Source: JBGSLA01 sp041740935 (GTDB lineage Bacteria; Desulfobacterota; Desulfobaccia; Desulfobaccales; 0-14-0-80-60-11). From it: 5,366 bases of DNA. Location: the NCBI GenBank assembly GCA_041740935.1, contig JBGSLA010000183.1, positions 1 through 5,366 on the forward strand, given 5' to 3'. A program made the translations under genes and the position numbers. Positions 1 to 5,155 of this stretch are shown piece after piece. Positions within the stretch are counted from its first letter, which is position 1. Each line of letters begins with the position of its first letter. The notes beneath the pieces are model-generated. The model was given only the letters and a program-made list of their open reading frames with translations. It was not told where the DNA came from and made no database searches.

Positions 1-1296
1 GCCGCCGTCGGCGTCGAAGCGCACCTGGTCGCCGTCGGTGGCCAGGAGCACCTGGGTGTCGGGCAGGCCGAGCGACCGGGCCAGCTTGGCGTGGCCGATG
101 AGATGGCGCATCTCCCCGTGAATGGGAATGAAATAGCGGGGCCGGGTGAGGTTTAGCAATAGCTTCAGTTCTTCCTGGCAGGCGTGCCCCGACACGTGGA
201 TGTCCGCCACCTGTTCGTACACCACTTCCGCGCCCAGGCGGCAGAGATTGTTGATCACCGTGGTGATGGCCCGTTCGTTGCCGGGGATGAATTTGGACGA
301 CAGGATCACCAGATCGCCTTTTTGGATATGGACGTGCTTGTGGGCCTCGAGCGCGATGCGGGCCAGGGCGCTCAGGGGCTCCCCCTGGCTGCCGGTGGTG
401 ACGATGATGGTCTCGTCGGGGGGCAGGCGCTCCAGGTCGCCCACGGTGATCTCCAGGTCGGGCTCCACGGTGAGATATCCCAACTCTTTGGCGATACGGG
501 TGTTCACCACCATGGACTTGCCGTTGAACAGCACCCGGCGGCCGTATTTGGCGGCCAGACTGACAATCTGCTGCAGGCGCTGGAGGTGGGAGGCGAAGAC
601 CGCCACGATGACCCGGCCCGGGGCCTCCCGGATAAGCTCTCCCAGGGTGTGGCCGATCTGGCGCTCGCTCAGGGTGTAGCCCGGGCGCTCGGCATTGGTG
701 GAATCGGACAGCAGCGCCAGGACCCCGGCCTCCCCGAACGCGGCGAAGCAATTCAGGTCCGTGGCCGCGCCCACCACCGGGGTTTGATCCACCTTGAAAT
801 CGCCGGAATGCACCAGCACGCCCTGGGGGGTAGTGACGGCAAAACCCACCCCGTCCACGATGGAATGGGACACCGCGATGAATTCAAAGCTGAAGGGGCC
901 CAGGGCCAGGGTCTGGCGGGGCTGAATTTCCCTCAGGTCGGATTGGTCCAGGAGGTTGTGCTCCCGCAATTTTTCCTTAAGCAGGGCCAGGGTCAGGGGA
1001 GTGCCGTAAACCGGCAGGGGCAGTTCCTTGAGGAGGAAGGGAACGGCCCCCAGATGGTCCTCGTGGCCGTGGGTGAGGATCAGGGCCCGGGCCTTGTCCC
1101 GGCGCTCATACAGATAGGAAAAGTCGGGGATGACCATGTCGATCCCCAACATGTGGTCTTCCGGGAACATGAGGCCGGCATCCACCAAGACCAGGGTGTC
1201 GGCGGTTTCCAGGACCAGGGAGTTGAGGCCGATTTCCCCCACCCCCCCCAGGAAGGTGAGATCGACCCGATCAGGCGCGGGGCTGGTCAGGTCCAT
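1..1296 (-). CDS. rnj: Ribonuclease J (metallo-beta-lactamase/beta-CASP RNase), C-terminus cut by window edge
   Basis: Cytoplasmic zinc-dependent 5'-3' exonuclease and endonuclease of RNA decay and processing. I read 432 residues in one open frame; the family is usually about 550, so the C-terminal domain lies beyond base 1. The N-terminus carries the beta-lactamase fold entry LTFLGGVGEIG (13-23) and the metal motif THGHEDH (75-81). Further metal or active-site positions are SHS with H144 and HSGD with D166. The beta-CASP part shows SDSTNAERPGY and VFASHLQRLQQ, followed by TTGSQGEP (300-307), HVSGHA (367-372) and PIHGEMRH (391-398), all hallmarks of RNase J rather than RNase Z or CPSF proteins. 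ATG at 1296 is chosen because the conserved fold begins about 12 residues later. The start lies inside the 3' end of plsC (26-base overlap) without a clear Shine-Dalgarno, so translational coupling is likely. The long plus-strand open frame over this gene is only its antisense shadow. Confidence 0.96.
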   Translation of the reverse strand, partial: MDLTSPAPDRVDLTFLGGVGEIGLNSLVLETADTLVLVDAGLMFPEDHMLGIDMVIPDFSYLYERRDKARALILTHGHEDHLGAVPFLLKELPLPVYGTPLTLALLKEKLREHNLLDQSDLREIQPRQTLALGPFSFEFIAVSHSIVDGVGFAVTTPQGVLVHSGDFKVDQTPVVGAATDLNCFAAFGEAGVLALLSDSTNAERPGYTLSERQIGHTLGELIREAPGRVIVAVFASHLQRLQQIVSLAAKYGRRVLFNGKSMVVNTRIAKELGYLTVEPDLEITVGDLERLPPDETIIVTTGSQGEPLSALARIALEAHKHVHIQKGDLVILSSKFIPGNERAITTVINNLCRLGAEVVYEQVADIHVSGHACQEELKLLLNLTRPRYFIPIHGEMRHLIGHAKLARSLGLPDTQVLLATDGDQVRFDADGG

Positions 1297-2044
1297 AGGG
1301 GTAGTCGGGGTCGAAATGGTCGGCGATGGCCCGAAACACTGCGGCCATGAGTTCCTCCTTGGGCCGGCCCCGAAATTCCCCGGGGTCGATGGGCGGGGAG
1401 ATAACCACCCTCACCGGCCCCGGCCGGATATACAGGGAGCCCCGGGGCTGGATAGCCAGGGTGCCGCTGATACTCACCGGCACGATGGGTTTGCCGCCCT
1501 TCATGGCCATGAGAAATACCCCTTTCTTAAAGGGCAAAAGCTCCCGGGAGGTAGCCCGGGTGCCCTCGGGAAAGACTATGAGGGAACGACCTTGCTGGAT
1601 CAGGTGCGCGGCCCGGTTTAGGCTCCGGATGGATTCCTGCAGGTTTTTGCGGTCCACCGAGACATGCCCCAGGCGGCTCATAACCTGGCCGAACAGAGGG
1701 ATTTGGAAGAGGGCCCTTTTGGCCACCCAGCCGAAATCGCCGGGCAATAAGGCCTGAAGAACGAAAATATCGAATTGGCTCCGGTGGTTGGCGGCATACA
1801 CGTAAGTCTGGCCGGGGACCAGGTGCTCAAGACCCTCGACGCTGATGGGGATGGGAAAAACCTTGAGCAGCAGGACGGCCCAGACCCGGGCGATTTTCCG
1901 CCCCAGGCGCCCCTCGGGTTGGAACAAGGTAAAAAGAATGGCCATGGTCCCTATAATCATAGTAATAAGGACCAGCCAGAAATACAGCCATAAGCCATAG
2001 GCCCGGTACAGCCCCCGCCGGTTGCCGTCCATGGCCTTATGCAT
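1271..2044 (-). CDS. plsC: 1-acyl-sn-glycerol-3-phosphate acyltransferase (PlsC family)
   Basis: Membrane-bound acyltransferase that places the second acyl chain on lysophosphatidic acid to give phosphatidic acid, the precursor of all phospholipids. Residue numbers count from the longest frame (start TTG at 2068, 265 aa). A hydrophobic anchor spans about 24-49. Catalytic motif I is NHRSQFD (H95, D100, the HX4D pair). Motif II surrounds GWVAKRALFQIPLFG (113-127), motif III is FPEGTR (166-171) and motif IV is VPVSISG (196-202). All four blocks are intact and in order, and the length is normal. The start is uncertain: TTG 2068, ATG 2044 and ATG 2032 are in frame. I prefer ATG 2044 (257 aa), although its upstream AGG is poor. 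The gene overlaps rnj by 26 bases downstream and diverges from the TauE/SafE gene upstream. Specificity for acyl-ACP versus acyl-CoA cannot be read from the sequence. Confidence 0.93.
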   Translation of the reverse strand: MHKAMDGNRRGLYRAYGLWLYFWLVLITMIIGTMAILFTLFQPEGRLGRKIARVWAVLLLKVFPIPISVEGLEHLVPGQTYVYAANHRSQFDIFVLQALLPGDFGWVAKRALFQIPLFGQVMSRLGHVSVDRKNLQESIRSLNRAAHLIQQGRSLIVFPEGTRATSRELLPFKKGVFLMAMKGGKPIVPVSISGTLAIQPRGSLYIRPGPVRVVISPPIDPGEFRGRPKEELMAAVFRAIADHFDPDYPYGPDQPRA

Positions 2045-2097
2045 ACCTGGAAATGGGGAGCCCGTCAACCGGAATGGACCGCAAGCCGCCGGTTTTT

Positions 2098-2107
2098 TCC
2101 CCGGGGA
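2098..2107. promoter_or_regulatory. Perfect palindrome TCCCCGGGGA in the divergent plsC/TauE spacer
   Basis: A 10-bp perfect dyad flanked by T-runs and A/T-rich sequence. It lies between the presumed -35 and -10 regions of the TauE/SafE gene and upstream of plsC. Its position would suit an operator acting on both directions, but a short GC palindrome in GC-rich DNA may be chance. No regulator is encoded nearby. Confidence 0.2.
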
Positions 2108-2111
2108 CTTT

Positions 2112-2127
2112 TGCTATAATTATTTGA
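2112..2127 (+). promoter_or_regulatory. Extended -10 promoter, predicted leaderless start for the TauE/SafE gene
   Basis: TGCTATAAT is a perfect extended -10 (TGn plus TATAAT at 2115-2120). The usual distance to the start of transcription places +1 at or next to the A of the ATG at 2127. No convincing -35 lies 16-18 bases upstream (only a T-run), which is typical of extended -10 promoters. There is no Shine-Dalgarno before the ATG, consistent with a leaderless mRNA. The core ATAATTAT is itself palindromic, so weak firing toward plsC is possible. Confidence 0.55.
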
Positions 2128-2900
2128 TGGACTACCTGTTGCCTTCCCTGGCGGCGTTTCTCACTGCGGGCCTGACGTTTTTTTCGGGGTTCGGGCTGGG
2201 CACTCTCCTGCTGCCGGTCTTTGCCCTGTTTTTCCCCCTGGAGACGGCCATCGGCCTCACCGCGCTGGTGCACCTGGCCAACAACCTCTTCAAATTGGCC
2301 CTGGTGGGAAGGTTTGCCGATCCGGGCGTGGTGGCGCGCTTCGGGATTCCCGCGCTGGTGGCTGCGTTTCTGGGGGCCGCGGCCCTTTTGGGCCTGTCCC
2401 ACCTCACCCCCCTGGCCGCGTACCAGCTTTTCGGGCGGACCTGTGAGGTGACCCCGGTGAAGCTGGTAATTGCGGTTCTCATGGCCCTGTTCGCCCTCCA
2501 GGAAGCGCACCCTGCCCTGACCCGGTTCACCCTGTCCCCTCGCTGGCTGCCCCTGGGGGGCGCGCTGTCCGGCTTTTTCGGCGGCCTTTCCGGCCATCAG
2601 GGGGCCCTGCGCAGCGTCTTTCTCCTCCGGTGCGGCCTCACCAAGGAAGGCTTCATCGCCACCGGGGTGGTCATCGCCTGCCTGGTGGACTTCACCCGCC
2701 TGACCGTGTATGCCGGCGGCTTTCCTGCCAACCTTTTTTGGGACCATGCCGGCCCGCTCCTAACCGCCATGGTTGCCGCCCTCCTGGGCTCCTTGCTGGG
2801 GCGGCGCCTGCTTGCCAAAGTAACTTTGCGCTTCGTCCAGTTCACCGTGGCGGCCCTGCTGCTGCTGGTGGCCCTGGGTCTGGGCAGCGGGCTGATTTAA
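2127..2900 (+). CDS. TauE/SafE-family membrane permease (putative anion/sulfite exporter)
   Basis: A 257-residue, very hydrophobic inner-membrane protein. The TauE/SafE (DUF81) family moves sulfite, sulfoacetate, taurine-related or other small anions, probably driven by the proton gradient; the substrate here cannot be read off. Family signatures are the glycine-rich N-terminal repeat SGFGLGTLLLPVFAL (20-34) and its second-half counterpart GGLSGHQGALRSVFLLRCG (152-170). Membrane segments lie roughly at 5-35, 38-60, 71-90, 111-127, 140-157, 175-198, 205-227 and 238-256. An in-frame ATG 35 codons upstream (2022) was rejected: it would run antisense through the plsC start, add a soluble tail and place the promoter inside the gene. 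The stop codon falls in the first degenerate unit of the downstream heptamer array. If the host is a sulfur-cycling bacterium, sulfite or sulfonate export is plausible, but this is inference. Confidence 0.88.
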   Translation: MDYLLPSLAAFLTAGLTFFSGFGLGTLLLPVFALFFPLETAIGLTALVHLANNLFKLALVGRFADPGVVARFGIPALVAAFLGAAALLGLSHLTPLAAYQLFGRTCEVTPVKLVIAVLMALFALQEAHPALTRFTLSPRWLPLGGALSGFFGGLSGHQGALRSVFLLRCGLTKEGFIATGVVIACLVDFTRLTVYAGGFPANLFWDHAGPLLTAMVAALLGSLLGRRLLAKVTLRFVQFTVAALLLLVALGLGSGLI

Positions 2901-2977
2901 GCTATGAGCTTTAAGCTTTGAGCTATGAGCTTTGAGCCTTGAACCTTGAACTTTGAACCTTGAACTTTGAACTTTGA
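2894..2977. repeat. Heptamer tandem array 1 (units GCTTTGA / ACTTTGA)
   Basis: Twelve head-to-tail 7-bp units without indels. The first, GATTTAA, contains the TauE stop codon and is degenerate. Units 2-7 are GCTnTGA-like, including GCTATGA, GCTTTAA and GCCTTGA. Units 8-12 alternate ACCTTGA and ACTTTGA, so the array has two sub-blocks. Because 7 is not a multiple of 3, every frame reads as a 7-residue repeat (FKVQSSR-like on the minus strand), which explains apparent ORFs here. Period-7 arrays of this kind are known from several bacterial lineages, for example cyanobacterial short tandem repeats. Their function is unknown. Confidence 0.9.
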
Positions 2978-2992
2978 ACGATAACCACCCTC

Positions 2993-3024
2993 TGCCGGCC
3001 ACTCTCGGCAAATTTGTTTTTTTT
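2993..3024 (+). terminator. Possible intrinsic terminator after the TauE/SafE gene
   Basis: A stem TGCCG/CGGCA (2993-2997 with 3006-3010) with an 8-base loop is followed by a T-rich run including eight or more consecutive T (about 3015-3024). The 5-bp stem is short and there are a few A/T bases before the T-run. It is therefore a weak but plausible Rho-independent terminator separating this gene from the next. Confidence 0.4.
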
Positions 3025-3057
3025 GCCAGGGTCTGTCAAAATATCAGCAAAAAAACT

Positions 3058-4089
3058 ATGACTTCTCTGATTCCCGGCAATCTGCACACCACCGCCATGG
3101 GCATTCTGCCCCACGACCAGGTGGAGCCGGCCCTTGAGCTGGCCCTGTCGGTGGATATCCCCTTTTGGCCCCAACTGCCCCACCTGAATTATTACGAGGA
3201 CATGTATGTCCAGGCCGGCGAGCACTTCCCCGGCATGGTGCTCTTGCCGGAGCAGAACAGCCTGCGCTTCGACACCGGCAAATTTGCGGAAGAGATCCCC
3301 GATCTCCTGGAACATTGGGCCGAACTGGACTACTTCGACATCTCGCCTTCCTATTCCGCAGTCTATCATCGCTTCCTCGAACTCGACCTGAGCGGCTTTG
3401 TGGCCATCCGGGGGCAGATGGAAGGCCCGGTGAGCTTCGGCCTCAAGGTCCTGGACGAAAACGACCGGCCCATCATCTTCAATGACGAGGTGCGGCCGCT
3501 GCTCATGGATTTTCTGGCCCGGCGGGTCCAGGCCCAGCTTGCCCGACTGCAGGCCAAGCACCCCAAGGCCTTCATGTTCGTGGATGAGCCGGGCCTGCAG
3601 TTCGTCTTCAGTTCCGTGTCGGGCTACACCGACATCACTGCCAAGGCGGACCTGGACCGCTTTTTCTCCCAGATCGACCGCCCCCGGGGCGTCCACCTCT
3701 GCGGCAATCCGGACTGGGAATTTTTGCTCAACCGGGACATCGACATTCTTTCCATGGACACCTTCACCAACGGGGAAATCCTCAAGGCCTACGCCAAGCA
3801 TTTCAAGCGCTTTCTGGAACGGGGCGGGGTCATCGGCTGGGGCATTGTCCCCACCTGGGTCGAGGCCGTGGATGAATCCAATCTCGAGGAACTGACGGCC
3901 TATCAGGAGGGCATGTGGGACGTCCTGGTTCAGGAAGGGGTGGACCGGGACCAGCTCCTGGCCCAGAGCCTCCTGACCCCGGCCCGCTGCTGCCTGGTGA
4001 ACCCGGACGGCTTCAAAACGGTGACCCTGGCCTACGACTGGCTGAGGACCATGTCCCAGCGCCTGCGGGAAAAGTATCGTTTGGCTTGA
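3058..4089 (+). CDS. UROD/MetE-superfamily protein, methionine-synthase-core-like methyltransferase
   Basis: A 343-residue cytoplasmic TIM-barrel protein related to the catalytic core of cobalamin-independent methionine synthase. It lacks the N-terminal half of full-length MetE (about 750 aa). A family-typical start, GNLHTTAMGILPHD (7-20) and DIPFWPQLPHLNYYEDMYVQ (33-52), is followed by FVDEPGLQF (174-182), matching the DEPAL block of MetE. HLCGN (213-217) supplies the HxC zinc ligands and LLTPARCC (305-312) the late cysteine ligand; the Glu ligand could not be assigned. The zinc would activate a thiol for methyl transfer. Donor and acceptor are unknown; a corrinoid protein rather than folate is conceivable because the folate-handling half is missing. 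ATG at 3058 is chosen because conservation begins just after it. An in-frame TTG at 2974 lies in the heptamer array and is rejected. No clear Shine-Dalgarno is present. Confidence 0.82.
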   Translation: MTSLIPGNLHTTAMGILPHDQVEPALELALSVDIPFWPQLPHLNYYEDMYVQAGEHFPGMVLLPEQNSLRFDTGKFAEEIPDLLEHWAELDYFDISPSYSAVYHRFLELDLSGFVAIRGQMEGPVSFGLKVLDENDRPIIFNDEVRPLLMDFLARRVQAQLARLQAKHPKAFMFVDEPGLQFVFSSVSGYTDITAKADLDRFFSQIDRPRGVHLCGNPDWEFLLNRDIDILSMDTFTNGEILKAYAKHFKRFLERGGVIGWGIVPTWVEAVDESNLEELTAYQEGMWDVLVQEGVDRDQLLAQSLLTPARCCLVNPDGFKTVTLAYDWLRTMSQRLREKYRLA

Positions 4090-4100
4090 GGGAAATTTCC

Positions 4101-4143
4101 GGGGGGAGGGGTGGGGGAGCAGTGGCTCCTCCACCCTCCCCCC
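4101..4143 (+). terminator. Strong GC-rich stem-loop after the MetE-like gene, possible terminator without U-tract
   Basis: The left arm 4101-4120 and right arm 4125-4143 pair over 19 bp with one bulged G and one G-T wobble, closing a 4-base AGTG loop. It starts 11 bases after the stop codon and just after the perfect palindrome GGAAATTTCC (4091-4100). No T-run follows, so it may be a pause site, mRNA 3'-end protector or dispersed repeat rather than a classic intrinsic terminator. Confidence 0.4.
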
Positions 4144-4146
4144 AGA

Positions 4147-4199
4147 CCCCCCTCCCAACCCCCTTTAAGGGGTTGGGGGAGGGGGCGCGGGGGTGGGGG
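4147..4199. repeat. G/C-run inverted repeat with G-quadruplex potential
   Basis: An inverted repeat (left arm about 4147-4165, right arm 4167-4185) is centred on CCTTTAAGG, with small bulges because the C- and G-runs differ in length. Its right half continues into five G-runs of 4-5 bases (4169-4172, 4175-4179, 4181-4185, 4189-4193, 4195-4199) separated by 1-3 bases. This is a textbook G-quadruplex pattern on the plus strand. Confidence 0.6.
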
Positions 4200-4220
4200 C
4201 ATGTAGGCCCGCCGGCCCCG

Positions 4221-4243
4221 GTAGCACGGGCTTCCAGCCCGTG
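4221..4243 (+). repeat. REP-like element: GTAG head plus hairpin CACGGGC/GCCCGTG
   Basis: GTAG (4221-4224) is followed directly by a perfect 7-bp stem (4225-4231 with 4237-4243) around the loop TTCCA. A GTAG tetranucleotide at the 5' foot of a short GC hairpin is the known recognition signature of REP elements mobilised by REP-associated tyrosine transposases (RAYT/TnpA-REP). No transposase is encoded here, so any mobility would be in trans. Confidence 0.6.
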
Positions 4244-4287
4244 GACACGCCCCTCCCCCACAGCGAATTTTCAGAGCAAAAATTGAT

Positions 4288-4308
4288 GGTGGGCGGAGCC
4301 CACCCTAC
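4288..4308 (-). repeat. Inverted REP-like element: GTAG head plus hairpin GGTGGGC/GCCCACC
   Basis: Read on the minus strand, GTAG (4308-4305) precedes a perfect 7-bp stem GGTGGGC/GCCCACC with a 3-base loop (4304-4288). It is the mirror partner of the plus-strand REP at 4221. The two heads face outward 88 bases apart, as in a bacterial interspersed mosaic element (BIME). The stem sequence differs from the first, so the pair may combine two REP families. Confidence 0.55.
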
Positions 4309-4318
4309 AAAAAAATAT

Positions 4319-4395
4319 TACTGCTTCCTGCTTATTATTCACTGATCACTGGCCACTGATTACTGGTCACAGGTTACCGTCAACCGGTCACTGAA
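4319..4395. repeat. Heptamer tandem array 2 (units CACTGAT / TACTGGT)
   Basis: Eleven in-phase 7-bp units run from TACTGCT through CACTGAT, CACTGGC, CACTGAT and TACTGGT to CACTGAA. Some units are diverged (TATTATT, TACCGTC). The consensus is about YACTGRT, distinct from array 1 but with the same period. It ends 3 bases before the recO ATG and so occupies the whole 5' region where a promoter and ribosome site would be expected. Confidence 0.75.
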
Positions 4396-4398
4396 ACC

Positions 4399-4890
4399 AT
4401 GCCTTCCAAAGAAACCCCGGCCATTATCCTGAGCGTCAAGGACTACGGCGAAGCCGACCGCCTGGTGACCTTTCTCACCCCGGAGCGGGGCCGCCTCACC
4501 GGGGTGGCCAAGCACGCCCGCAAAAGCCGGAAGCGTTTTGCCCACTGCCTGGAGCCCTTGAGCCGGGTCACCCTGTTTTTGTCCGAGAGGCCCAGGGGGG
4601 ATTTGGAGTTTTTGGAGAAAGGGGAGGCGCTGCGGTCCTTTCCGGCTTTGCGCCGGGACCTGGCGCGGCTGGGGGCCGCGGCCCTCCTGGCTGAATTGGC
4701 CGGAGACCTGGCCAGCCCCCCTGAGGCCACCGCCCAGGTGTTCACCGCGCTGGAGACCGCCCTCACCTTCCTGGATGAGGGCTCGCCCCCGGACTCGCTC
4801 CTCCCCGGCTTTCTCCTGCACCTGCTGAAGCTCGGGGGCTATGGCCTGGCCCTGAACCATTGCCGGGCCTGCGGCCGGGAGCCCCATTAG
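4399..4890 (+). CDS. recO: DNA repair protein RecO, 3'-truncated at a sequence junction
   Basis: RecO binds single- and double-stranded DNA, anneals complementary strands and, with RecR, loads RecA in the RecFOR gap-repair pathway. The N-terminal OB-fold is clear: AIILSVKDYGEADRLVTFLT (8-27), GRLTGVAKHARKSRKRF (31-47) and LEPLSRVTLFL. The helical domain follows, then LLKLGGYGLALNHCRACGREP. The last motif contains the first CxxC of the zinc finger found in many RecO proteins. The frame stops at 163 residues, whereas RecO is normally about 240-250, so the second CxxC and C-terminal helices are missing. The stop lies 1-2 codons after the last RecO-like residue, where the DNA changes to eukaryote-like low-complexity sequence. 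The stop is therefore probably an accident of the join rather than the native end. No Shine-Dalgarno is visible upstream, only the heptamer array. Confidence 0.88.
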   Translation: MPSKETPAIILSVKDYGEADRLVTFLTPERGRLTGVAKHARKSRKRFAHCLEPLSRVTLFLSERPRGDLEFLEKGEALRSFPALRRDLARLGAAALLAELAGDLASPPEATAQVFTALETALTFLDEGSPPDSLLPGFLLHLLKLGGYGLALNHCRACGREPH

Positions 4891-4896
4891 GCAGGG
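4884..4896. other. Probable chimeric junction between bacterial and green-algal DNA
   Basis: Left of this point is regular bacterial coding sequence (RecO zinc finger, CxxCGREP). Right of it there is no bacterial gene, and C-runs, (CA)n and a spliced plant/algal-type exon take over. The exact breakpoint cannot be fixed to the base; it lies near the AGCCCCATTAGGCAGG stretch. Confidence 0.75.
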
Positions 4897-4982
4897 CGGA
4901 CAGGGCGGCGGCAGGGGGTCAGCAGGGGGGGCGTCGCACGCCTGCACACGCCACCGCACAGATCCCAAACGCGGGGTCCGCA

Positions 4983-5048
4983 TCCACACACACACGCCCC
5001 ACCCACACACACACGCACACACACGCACATACACACACAAACACACCC
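4983..5048. repeat. (CA)n microsatellite
   Basis: An imperfect dinucleotide CA tract of about 65 bases is interrupted by CG, CCC and TA steps. Such long CA/GT tracts are common in algal and other eukaryotic introns and are out of character with the bacterial part of the window. Confidence 0.9.
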
Positions 5049-5081
5049 CATCGCCCCCCCCCCCCGCCGCAGCGATGGGGT
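5045..5081. repeat. 10-bp inverted repeat ACCCCATCGC / GCGATGGGGT
   Basis: Perfect arms at 5045-5054 and 5072-5081 surround a 17-base, C-rich loop. The right arm belongs to the duplicated exon end, so the left arm may be a fold-back copy made during duplication, or a sequencing or assembly artefact. Confidence 0.5.
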
Positions 5082-5100
5082 CGTCGATGCGCTTGACGGC
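5066..5100 (-). repeat. Partial duplicate of the FERM exon 3' end
   Basis: This 35-base block matches 5149-5183 with two mismatches (25 consecutive identical bases, 5073-5097 versus 5156-5180). It re-encodes VKRIDDPI in the minus strand but lies inside the downstream intron. At the position of the GT donor it has CT, so it could not splice in the same way. Confidence 0.85.
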
Positions 5101-5155
5101 CCCCCCCCTTCCCAAACACCCACAAACCCAGCCCCCCCCCCAAAGCCCGCCGCAC

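Larger units (their letters stand above)
4891..5155 (-). other. Eukaryote-like intron sequence with simple repeats, no gene seen
   Basis: Read on the minus strand this follows the donor of the FERM exon and contains G-runs, a copy of the exon's last bases, a long TG tract and then GC-rich sequence up to the recO break. A CTGAC followed by pyrimidine-rich sequence (about 4920 down to 4892) resembles a branch point and polypyrimidine tract, but no next exon is present before the bacterial sequence begins. Open frames here are artefacts of low complexity. Confidence 0.55.

Noticed and set aside
184..1350. 388-codon open frame on the plus strand
   Set aside because: It is the antisense shadow of rnj. 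The minus strand gives every RNase J motif in order, while this frame has a low-complexity Gly/Gln/His-rich composition with no recognisable domain.
2022..2126. N-terminal extension of the TauE/SafE gene from ATG 2022
   Set aside because: It would overlap the plsC start antisense, contain the extended -10 promoter and add a soluble tail unlike the family; ATG 2127 starts directly with the first membrane segment.
2894..2977. CRISPR array
   Set aside because: The repeats are contiguous 7-mers with no spacers and no cas genes.
2974..3057. TTG start extending the MetE-like protein by 28 residues
   Set aside because: The start lies in the heptamer array and the extra residues span the terminator-like hairpin; family conservation begins after ATG 3058.
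2923..4158. 411-codon open frame on the minus strand
   Set aside because: Antisense shadow of the MetE-like gene; its end is the heptamer array read as FKVQSSR repeats.
4360..5115. 251-codon minus-strand open frame across the recO break
   Set aside because: It joins the recO antisense with low-complexity Cys/Val/Gly repeats from the TG tract and spans the proposed chimeric junction; there is no domain.
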